Assembly (NCBI RefSeq): GCF_037975245.1
Contig: NC_092571.1
Location: 7,606,501 to 7,670,500, forward strand
Source of the DNA: Apostichopus japonicus
Lineage: Eukaryota; Echinodermata; Holothuroidea; Aspidochirotida; Stichopodidae
Direction of reading: 5' to 3'
Length of the DNA stretch: 64,000 nt
Below the pieces are notes generated by a model. It searched no databases. It had not been told where the DNA came from and saw only the letters and a program-made list of their open reading frames with translations. Position numbers and translations under genes: made by a program. Position 1 is the stretch's first letter; each line of letters begins with the position of its first letter. Of this stretch, positions 36,801 to 45,758 are shown piece after piece.

Positions 36801-39800
36801 CGAAGAGGTCGTTAACAACACCGAGGTAAATTCCTCAGCGGATATTAAAGCCAATCCATTGCTTCTACTTTCTGTAAATCTTGTCATATAAATATACAGA
36901 TATGATTACAGTTGAATTATTTATTTAAAGAAATATTGTTACAAAATGTTTTCTTTAATCATTACGATATTACATAGTTATGTGCTTTACCCATTTTAAT
37001 TACTTCAAAACAGGTTCAAACACCTAAGATTGGAGGTGGAACACGTAACCGAACCTATTTCAAAAGGAAGACACCAGGAACTATAACAAATAAACAACAA
37101 ACGGACAAGGAAAATAAAGAAACAAGGAAAATGGGTCATCAACAGAAAGCCAGAACAACGAAATATCAGGAAACAAAACGGCGAGAATTCCAAACATCTC
37201 CTTACCAGGTAACGGTACAAGCAATGAACTCTCCTGGACCAAGGAGTATACTTTAAGAATATCCTATCGGTAGAAAATATCAATATTTTGTAAAAACCAA
37301 GTGGTTTAGTTTCCCTTAGGAAATATACGTTTTCTCGTGTTCTTTCTTAATCCAGAATCAATCACGCAAACCTCGGAGATATCGAATAGGAGTTACACCA
37401 GCACTACCGCAACAACTCCAGTGGCAGGTTCCAGTGGTTTACAAGAAAAATCTGAATAATACCAAGAAATTCAGAAATAAACAGGTTAGAGCTCTATTTG
37501 CTGACCATCTCGAGACCATCAACTTGACCGTTGCTCTCCCGCATCATGCAGACATCCAAAATACAGACGCATCCATATTGTCAAAATAAATCTATTCAAC
37601 TGCGTCTAAAGGCCCACAGCCAACTGCTTACTGATACAACCTATAAACATAAGTTATCCATAGTAATATTGCCTTGGAATGTTTAATCGACATTTCCCAA
37701 ATAAACTAAATGTAAGCATAATTAATTTGACAATATGCTTGATGCAACATCTAATGAATATATTGAGAAAAAGTAATCTAGCTTAAATGTTTGTCTGTAA
37801 GATCCTTGAAACGGTTGTGCTTTTATTTTTATTTTTATTTGTCGTTTTGGGGTACCTAGAGGTTGCCCATCCTGTGTGTGGGTGTGTTTGTAGAGAGAAA
37901 GAGAGAGAGGGGGAGGCTGGGATAGGCGGAGTTAGGGAGGAGCTGCTTGTAAATTATTTGAAGCTAAGACATGATAGCCAGAAACCCAGGCAATCCTGAT
38001 CGTAAATGACTTAAGAATTAGCTAGAAACATTGATGTATCTTCCTATTAACGATCTGATGAGTAAAAAACATTTCCATGCATGTAACTTGATAACAGAAA
38101 GTTGACGGAGACTACGTCGGTGAGGAAAAAAGATTGTGCAATAAGATCGAAGACGAAATAAAGAAATCACTGAAGATCTTTGAATCCAAAGATACCAATG
38201 CAACAGCCAATCAAAGCAAGAAAGAAAACACAGACGTCACAATATCAGCCAATCAAAGCAAAGAAAAGCAGTTTGGCGAACAAAGAGAGGACGCTACTAA
38301 TAAAAAGAGATCGAGACGTCTTGCTAGAAGAAAGAGGCAAAAGGTGAGAAAGGCATATCTTGAATACTAGATAGGGGTCGTCTATGTCGTTATGAATTTC
38401 TTAGATTTCATCTCCTAACGTATCACTATGCATTACGTGTGGATGTCGGAAAAACGATATAGACTCGTGGATAATACAGATGTTGGGTCTTTGATATTGC
38501 AGTGGCCTCCAAATTTGCTGAATAAAGAGATAATGATTACAATAGAGAGATAGAGAGAGAGAAGCTTCATAAACGAGCCTTGTTTACCATAATAATCAGA
38601 AAGGAGTTGGAATTGGTTCTTCTCACTATATTTACTACATGTTGCATCTAGCATATTGTCAAAGCAACTATGCTTACGTTTAGTATATTTTAAGGAAATG
38701 TCGATTAAACATTCCAAGAAACATTACTTTGGATAACTTATATTTATAGGTTGTATCAGTAGGCAGTTGGCTGTAGGCCTTTAGAAGAAGTTTAATGGAT
38801 TTATTTTGACAATGTATTTTACTCACCAGGAAAGAAAGAGGGCAGCAAAGACTTTAAAGGAAGCCGAAACAGCTGTAGACATTGAAACCGAGTTGAAGCG
38901 CACTACCGAGTTTGAAACGACAACCAACGAAGTGGTTGACATCGAAACCGGGTTGAAGTGCAATACCGAGGTTAAATCGACTACCTACGAAAAGGTTGCC
39001 ACCGAAACTAGCTTGAAGTTAACAACCGACGTTGAAACCAACGAAGTGGTTGACATCGAAACCGAGTTGGAGTGCACTACCGTGGTTGAAACGACTACCA
39101 ACGAAGTGGTTGACACTGAAACCGAGTTGAAGTGCACTTCCGACGTTGAAACGACTACCAACGAAGTAGTTGACACCGAAACCGAGTTGAAATGTGCTAC
39201 CGAGGTTGAAACGACTCCTAACGAAGTGGTTGACACCGAAACCGGCTTGAAGTTTACAACCGAGGTTGAAACGAACGAAGAGGTTGACATCGAAACCGAG
39301 TTGGAGTGCACTACCGAGGTTGAAACGACTACCAACGAAGTGGTTGACACCGAAACTGAGTTGAAGTGCACATCCGAGGTTGAAACGACTACCAACGAAA
39401 TGGTTGACACCGAAACCGAGTTAAAGTGCACTACCGAGGTTGAAACGACTACCAACGAAGAGGTTGTTACCGAAACTGAGTTGAAGTGCACATCCGAGGT
39501 TGAAACGACTACTAACGAAGTGGTTGACACCGAAAATGAGTTGAAGTGCACAACCGAGGTTAAAATGACTACCAACGAAGAGGTTGACATCGGAACTGAG
39601 TTAAAATCACCAACCAATGTTGAAACGACTACCAACAAAGTGGTTGACACCGAAACTGAGTTGAAGTTTATCACCGAGGTTGAAACTACTACCAACGAAG
39701 TGGCTGACACCAAAGCTGAGTTGAAGTTTATCACCGAGGTTGAAACGACTACTTACGAAGAGGTTGACATCGAAACTGAGTTGAAGTGCACTTACGAGGA

Positions 39801-42584
39801 AGAAAGATTGTGCAATAAGATCGAAGACGAAATAAAGAAAGCACTGAACATCTTTGAATCCAAAGATACCAATGCAACAGCCAATCAAAGCAAGAAAGAA
39901 AACACAGACGTCACAATATCAGCCAATCAAAGCAAAGAAAGTCAGTTTGGCGAACAAAGAGAGGACGCTACTAATAAAAAGAGATCGAGACGTCTTGCTA
40001 GAAGAAAGAGGCAAAAGGTGAGAAAGGCATATCTTGTATAGTAGATAGGGGTCGTCTATCTCGAATTAAATCTGAATTTCTTAGATTTTATCTCCTAACG
40101 TATCACTATGCATTACGCGTGTGGATGTCGGACAAACGATATAGACTCGTGGATAATACATATGTTGGGTCGTTAATATTGTGGTGGCCTCCAAATTTGC
40201 TGATTAAAAGAGATTATGATTACAATAGAGGGAGAAAAGCTTCATAAACGAGCCTTGTTTACCATCATAATCAGAAAGGAGGTTAAATTGGGTCTTCTCG
40301 ATATATTTACTAAATGTTGCATCAAGCATATTGTCAAAGTAATTATGCTTACATTTAGTATATTTTAGGAAATGTCGATGAAACATTCCAAGAAACATTA
40401 CTTTGGATAACTTATGTTTGTAGGTTTTATCAGTAGGCAGTAGGCTGTGGGCTTTAGACGAAGTTTATTGGATTTATTTTGACAATGTATTTTACTCACC
40501 AGGAAAGAAAGAGGGCAGCAAAGACTTTAAAGGAAGCCGAAACAGCTGTAGACATTGAAACTGAGTTGAAGCGCACTACCGAGGTTGAAACGACTACATA
40601 CGAATTGGTTGACACCGAAACCGAGCTGAAGTGCAATACCGAGGTTGAAACGTCTACCAAAGAAGAGTTTGATACCGAAACCAAGTTGTACTCTACCACC
40701 GCGGTTGAAACGACAACCAACGAAGTTGTTGACACCGAAACCGAGTTGAAGTGCGCTACCGAGGTTGAAACGACCACCAACGAAGAGGTTGATACCGAAT
40801 CCGAGTTGAAATCAACCACCAAGGTTGAAGCGACTGCCAAAGATTGGGTTGAAGCCGACATTTTGGATATATCAACCATGAAGGCTAAAATTCCTTCCGA
40901 AGAGGTCGTTAACAACACCGAGGTAAACTCTTCAGCAGATATTAACGCCATTCCAGTGCTCCTTCATTTTGTGAATCTTGAACAAAGAGAGGAAGCTATT
41001 AACAAAAAGAAATCGAGACATCTTGCCAGAAGAAAGAAGCAAAAGGTGAGGAAGGAATATAATGTATAGAAGATAGGGGCTGTCTATCTCTGAATGAAAT
41101 CTTAATTTCTTAGATTTAATCTCCAAACGTATCACTATGCATTACGCGTGGATGTCGGACAACCGATCTAGACACCTACATAAGAGATGTTGGGTCGTTG
41201 ATATTGCGGTGACCTCCAAATGTGCTGAATAAACGAGATTATGTTTAAAATAGAGAAAGAGAGAAACTTCATAAACGAGCCTGGTTTACCATAATATTAA
41301 ACTAATCAGAAAGGAGTTTAAATTGGGTCCTCTCAATATATTTATTAGATGTTGCATTAAGCATTGTGTCAAAGTAATTATGCTTACATTTAGTTCATTT
41401 GGGAAATGTCGATTAAACATTCCAAGGCATATTACTTAGGATAAATTATGTTAATAGGTTGTTTCAGCAGGCGGTTGGCTGTATGCATGGGCGTCAACAG
41501 GTGGGGGACGGGGGGACATGTCCCCCCACTTTCAAAAGTGGAGGGGATATCATATCATTTGTCCCACCCACTTTTCAGAGTAGTTATTAAAAAAAATCAC
41601 ATGCATATGCGCGATTTTCTATTTAAGGTCAAGAAATCTGGACTCCCTGGGCCCCTGCTATCTATCACTTGCACCGTCATTTATCTCCCATTCTCCCAAT
41701 ATCCTAAATCTGCCCATTTAATACGTTCGGGGGGGGGGGGGGAGACCATTCGAAAGTGTATTGAATCTTGCACACATGTTGTTTGTATGGGTTCCAAGGG
41801 ATTAGGTAAGCCATACAGGTAGATGGTGATGAGTTACTATGTTCATATCACTACCTCCAGTCCCTTGGACTGGACGGACGAATAGGGGTGTAGGGGTTAA
41901 GTAATTAAGGCTACATGTATTCGCCGGATATGTCAGGTCTTTATTGTTGAGTGCCGGCTAGGCGCTACACACGCTCTGCGCGCGGTGCCTTTTTCTGATT
42001 ATTATTATTAAAGTACCTGGGCACATAACAACTGACGTCTCGCACCTACATGCATGTATTATATATACCACTCCACTCATCCCGGAGGTGACGGCGCCAC
42101 TTTTTCAATATTTCGTTTGAGATGGACGCTGTGTAATTCGTCTCCCTTGGTGTCAGAACGGCATCTTTCTACCAGTACTTTCTGTCGGAATTTAGTTTTG
42201 TGAGACAAAATTTCTCCTCACAGATCTGGTTCTGATGTAACTAAAAACGACTCAGGAAGGCCGTCTCCTGCGATCTAGGGGGTCTTATGTACCCAAAATT
42301 TTCTGGTACGCTACGCGCCAACCAATGGTGGCGCTCCGCTTAGATAGTATAGTGTCCGCCTCACTTTCTGAAACCTGCTGACGCCCATGGCTGTATGCCT
42401 TTAAACGAAATTTAATGGATCTATTTTGACACCGTGTTTTACTCACCAGGAAAGAAAGAGGGCAGCAAAGTCTTTAAAGGAAGCCGAAACAGCTGGAGAC
42501 ATTGAACAGCGCCCTTTTTTTGTCACAGAACTACCCGAGGAAACAGAACCCTGTTTGCTTGGGGAAAATGTGAAGATCTGTTAA
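30894..42584 (+). CDS. Unrecognised membrane-anchored repeat protein, 13 exons, predicted 1,891 aa
   Basis: Exons 30894-30975, 31658-31864, 32451-34171, 34360-34554, 34702-34830, 35435-35680, 36166-36825, 37014-37208, 37356-37484, 38098-38343, 38830-40017, 40503-41045 and 42450-42584 (TAA). An in-frame TAA directly precedes the ATG. Introns 1-2 are phase 1 and all later introns phase 0. Residues 7-23 are a hydrophobic anchor (VIFVVVFILIWIFGILP) followed by KRR, predicting a cytosolic C-terminal bulk. Exon 2 is Arg/Lys-rich. Exons 3, 7, 11 and 12 are arrays of a 20-aa repeat (consensus TEVETTTNEVVDTETELKCA). Exons 4, 5, 6 and their copies 8, 9, 10 are basic linkers. I recognise no domain and assign no function. 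The arrays resemble low-complexity structural proteins only in composition. The splice model is consistent throughout but unverified by transcripts; 3' exons may extend beyond the stop (see 42585-44369). Confidence 0.65.
31218..31383. repeat. Dispersed MITE-like repeat in intron 1 of the repeat-rich gene
   Basis: Partner of 52815-52980 with about 85-90 percent visible identity over 165 bp, with inverted-repeat ends TCTAAACTGT / ACAGTATAGA. Confidence 0.7.
32560..34075 (+). repeat. 60-bp coding repeat array I (exon 3, about 25 units)
   Basis: Period exactly 60 bp, for example GAGGTTGAAACGACTACCAA then CGAAGAGGTTGACACCGAAA then CCGAGTTGAAGTGCGCTACC. A few units lack or add one to three codons (NVVETETDLK; NEVVLDTETELK), always in multiples of three. 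Substitutions cluster at the residue before Asn-Glu, the Val/Glu pair and after Lys-Cys. Nearly every unit has one Cys. The reverse strand is also open because of the repeat. Confidence 0.9.
34951..36120. repeat. Inverted intronic repeats flanking exon 35435-35680
   Basis: The left arm (about 34951-35113, intron 5) and right arm (about 35960-36119, intron 6) are reverse complements over roughly 160 bp: AAAGGCCTACTGCCAACTGC against GCAGTTGGCTGTGGCCTTT, ATAAGTTATCCAAAGTAATA against TTACTTTGGATAACTTAT, GACAATATGCTTGATGCAAC against GTTGCATCTAGCATATTGTC. The arms enclose exon 6. The same pair recurs around exon 10. Confidence 0.8.
36220..36740 (+). repeat. 60-bp coding repeat array II (exon 7, about 8 units)
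   Basis: Same unit as array I. Its 3' part is almost identical to the end of array I, including the cap KVEATVKAWIDADILVIS and TMKATTTAEEVVNNTE, as expected from recent duplication of the whole module. Confidence 0.9.
37607..38782. repeat. Second copy of the inverted intronic repeats, flanking exon 38098-38343
   Basis: Left arm about 37610-37772 and right arm about 38622-38782 repeat the arrangement at 34951-36120, again enclosing the same basic exon type. The 2.66-kb module (34171 to 36830 against 36825 to 39490) carries them along. Confidence 0.8.
38880..39800 (+). repeat. 60-bp coding repeat array III (exon 11, about 15 units) fused to a basic linker
   Basis: Same 20-aa unit; several units are shortened (VETNEVVDIETELECTT). 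At about 39790 the array runs directly, without an intron, into EEERLCNKIEDEIKKALNIF, which in the other modules is a separate exon (6 and 10). Confidence 0.9.
40550..40860 (+). repeat. 60-bp coding repeat array IV (exon 12, about 5 units)
   Basis: Shortest array. After the cap (ISTMKAKIPSEEVVNNTEVN) the frame stays open through sequence that is intron in modules I and II, and joins EQREEAINKKKSRHLARRKK, the end of the basic linker exon. Confidence 0.85.
41486..42389. mobile_element. hAT-like non-autonomous element (904 bp) with 8-bp target duplication
   Basis: Ends CATGGGCGTCAACAGGT and ACCTGCTGACGCCCATG are near-perfect 17-bp inverted repeats. A perfect 8-bp direct repeat GCTGTATG flanks it (41478-41485, 42390-42397). 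Empty sites exist in the paralogous introns (GCAGTTGGCTGTGGCCTTTA at 36100, GCAGTTGGCTGTAGGCCTTT at 38764). No transposase frame. Lies in the last intron of the repeat-rich gene. Confidence 0.9.
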
Positions 42585-43173
42585 ACGAAAGAAGAGAACG
42601 AGTTCAACATCTGTAGAATCAGTCGAGGATACAGGAACTTGTAAAGAAGAGAAAAACTCAGATCCAAAAACGAAAAAAAAAAACGCCGAGGAGAAGCCAT
42701 CATTTCAGTGGAGAAAAATCAACGGACTCGAATAACCACAATGTAAGAATACAGAAAGTAAAATCAATGTATTTAACGTCCGAAATAACTGAACATTATC
42801 TGGTGATAGGAGGGGGGGGGGGTGAAAATTCTACAGTTTGAAAGAGCAGAAACAACGGAAAGGTGTTTTCACACATAAAATAAATAATTATATTTTATTG
42901 TTTTTTCCTCAGGCTATCGCTAGATTCGACAATCTGGAAGTCAAACGTCTGGAGAGTTCATCGTTGGAGAATCATTTGAGGAACCAGTGACTCTACTAGA
43001 AGAAACATCAACCAGATCAGTTTGAGATGGAGACCACAGGAAGGTATCAATTAGATGAGAGACAATGAAGGGGATAACACAATCTGAGAATCATCAAGAT
43101 GTCAACGATATCAAGAGGTAAGAATTCCAACTGTCATCACTTCAGGACATAGGCCTGTGTATATGCTAATTCC

Positions 43174-43220
43174 ATTCAATTCAATTCAATTTCAATTCAA
43201 TTTTTTTTCAATTCAATTCA
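43174..43220. repeat. ATTCA pentanucleotide microsatellite
   Basis: Run of CCATTCAATTCAATTCAA-type repeats interrupted by a poly-T stretch. Confidence 0.8.
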
Positions 43221-43641
43221 TAAGACTTTATGTCAATCTCTTGTATTAAAGTATGCAATTTTGACAATAGATGTGGGTAAATGTACAAGAGAACAAGAGA
43301 TTGAGGAGTGCCAAGAAGAAGCTCTGCAGAGCTTGTTTACGTTGACACCCCTTTAAAAATAAAATATAGAATGAAAGCTTAAGTATACAGAGAAAACAGA
43401 ACAAAGATGGCAAAGAAAGGAAATACAAAGCCAAACAACAGTGCATACCGCGTTTCTATACTCAGTCATTATGGCCCACGAGCTTCTTGTTTTACGCTAA
43501 ACGATTACAATTTTAAAAACAGCCAATACAATCATATATTAAAGATAAACTTTTTGTTTCTGTTTTGCAAGATGTTTTTGGCATACCTGTACTCATTGTC
43601 GATAACATGTTCGTAACATGTTCGTAAATAAGGGGTTAATC

Positions 43642-43787
43642 AACGGTCTAGCGTGCGTTACTCACAGGATTAATGCACGATCGGGGGATAATGCAAGCGA
43701 TGCACGAGGGCGGAGCCCGAGTGCATCCAGCGATAGCATTAACACCCGGAGTGCATTAATCATGTGAGTAACGCACGCTATACCGTT
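43642..43787. mobile_element. 146-bp foldback element (hairpin MITE)
   Basis: Left arm 43642-43678 (AACGGTCTAGCGTGCGTTAC...) and right arm 43751-43787 are inverted repeats with 2 mismatches in 37. The interior (ATAATGCAAGCGATGCACGA against AGTGCATCCAGCGATAGCAT) also pairs, so the entire element folds. A partial relative, CCGTGCGTTACTCACAGGAT, lies at 43891. Confidence 0.75.
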
Positions 43788-44869
43788 CATTCATACACTA
43801 CCATTTGTGTGGGGGGAAAATCATAAAACAAAACATTTTTGGTTACATATAACCAAAGATTTATTAAAGTGATGCCCCGTAATTTAACCGTGCGTTACTC
43901 ACAGGATTAACCACGGTCAGCTGACCTGAATGGACCAATAGGATTTAGGAATCTTTACTAAGTATGAATGAACAAAACTTTCAAAAAATTTACAGAATAC
44001 AAAGGACCACATCACACTTTGTGACTAGGTTTGCTTTTGTTTTCCTAACACCCGGAAGACCAAAATAGTAAGATAGAAGAAACATATTTAAATCAGGACT
44101 TTTGATTAAGAATCGGTGCGATAGGGAGATGGGGGGCCTGGGGAGTGGACGAGGTTGGGGTTTCAAATAGTTAAAAAGCCAATGGCTCAGGTGTGGGGAG
44201 GGTGTGGCAGAGGGGTGCGTAAGGGATTACCCTGTTAGAGAGCTACATTTTTCTTATTTCTTGTTTCTCTTTCTCTCTTCCAAGATTTTCGTCTCCGATA
44301 TTCGATGTCGACAAATGCGATTACACCATCCCAGCAGAAATCATGAGGATTGAGAAGGAGTTAACTTGAAAGTGGCAAACCAAAAAAAAATTAAAAGATT
44401 AAGCAGTACACACATAAGCAGTACACAAGAAACAATATTATTATCACATTTTGAATATTGCAGAGATATTGACAAGCATATATTACTTGTATAATACAAA
44501 TATAAGAAATAAATATAATATAAACGAAACCATTTCGACAGAAAAGAATAAATATTGTAAAAATTATAATGTCCTCTGTGTTTATTATCTGAGTTATTGT
44601 ATGAAAAATTTTAAGGGTACTTCTCAATACTTATATGAGAAAATAGGAGAGCTTCAAAGGAATGGTCTGGGTGAATAAGAATAACACAGTTTTGTTTTAA
44701 TTAATTATGAATTAGGAGTGTAAGTTAGGATTTGAATGGACCATGGTGCTGGCCCATGATTAACAACCCCTCACCCCTTCTACGTCAATATTTATGTTAT
44801 ACATTATGAGACATAAACTTTGACAATCAAAATTAAAACTTTTCTATCCATCCATCCATTTATCTATAT

Positions 44870-44892
44870 ACACAAATATATATATATATTTA

Positions 44893-44938
<46 letters not shown>

Positions 44939-44940
44939 AT
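44870..44940. repeat. AT dinucleotide microsatellite
   Basis: Interrupted TA repeat of about 65 bp, preceded by CCATCCATCCATTTATCTAT. Confidence 0.85.
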
Positions 44941-45059
44941 CTCTAGAGTAGGGCAAAATATGTCACCAAAAACAGAACTAGTATTGTTCGATATAGGTGA
45001 CAAACGCCTACAGTGGAATTACGATCTTCCTTACCGGTTTCGAACCTCTGGACATACAA

Positions 45060-45137
45060 TCAGCGTCCATAGCCTAGTGGTTAGGGTGTCCGCGTACAGA
45101 GCGGGAGGCCCGTGGTTCGAATCCCGGTGGAGGCTGA
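45060..45137 (+). pseudogene. tRNA-like pseudogene or SINE head with intact Pol III boxes
   Basis: A box ATAGCCTAGTGGTTAGGGTG and B box GGTTCGAATCC match Pol III internal promoters. The acceptor arm pairs AGCGTCC with GGAGGCT (one mismatch) and the anticodon stem pairs TCCGC with GCGGG around a 7-nt loop GTACAGA. The T arm pairs badly and the apparent anticodon ACA is not a normal cytosolic Cys anticodon. Best read as a tRNA-derived SINE head. Confidence 0.45.
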
Positions 45138-45584
45138 AAGTTTTTTCACTGTTCTTGATTTTCCAACTCATTACGATTTTCATTTATATATATTCATTTG
45201 CCTTTGTCGTTTACCTCCATTGCATTAACATATATATATATATACATATATACACAAAATATCACGAAGCGCACGAACAATTTGGGGGATGAATGTTGCT
45301 ACGCGCCTGCACCCAAGCAAATGCACCCCCCCCCCCCAATATTTGAAATAAATCACCGCCCCTAATTACAGATAATAAAATATTAAGTAAGATTTCTGCA
45401 CCATAACGAATAAACCTTACATTCTACCAAATGGGACATGAATGAAAACTCGTATGTTCGACCCTTTAGGTTGTACCGCACATAAAGAATATATGTTTAT
45501 GTACTGAAACTAAATATTTTTGGGGGTAATATTTTGCCTGCCAGTGAAGAGAAGGGGAGGGTGGTGTAGTGTAGAGCCCCATAT

Positions 45585-45590
45585 TTTATT
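45585..45590 (-). terminator. Candidate polyadenylation signal of the SLC35G-like gene
   Basis: TTTATT on the + strand (AATAAA on the coding strand), about 170 bp beyond the stop codon at 45759. Confidence 0.35.
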
Positions 45591-45758
45591 AGGAGGTGAT
45601 AGTTGTAACCCTCCCCCAAAAGTATACGTGGTTGCTCCCTGATAAATATAGTATATTCTGATGACTTCGTAGCGCAATTCAAGTAAGCTGTCCTTGCACA
45701 CAGCAAAAATTGTATCCGACGGATATGTCTCCATAGTGTTCGTTAGCGACGTCAATAT

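Larger units (their letters stand above)
42585..44369 (+). other. Possible decayed or alternative 3' exons of the repeat-rich gene
   Basis: After the TAA at 42582, a +1 frame stays open and Lys-rich (KRKKRTSSTSVESVEDT, 42583-42737). A segment 42924-43023 reads SGEFIVGESFEEPVTLLEET before a stop. The stretch ending at 43118 (ENHQDVNDIKR) has a GTAAGA donor and matches in phase an acceptor at 44284, opening FSSPIFDVDKCDYTIPAEIM with TGA at 44367. The frames do not connect without shifts, so this is either a degenerate tail or an unresolved exon structure. Confidence 0.3.
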
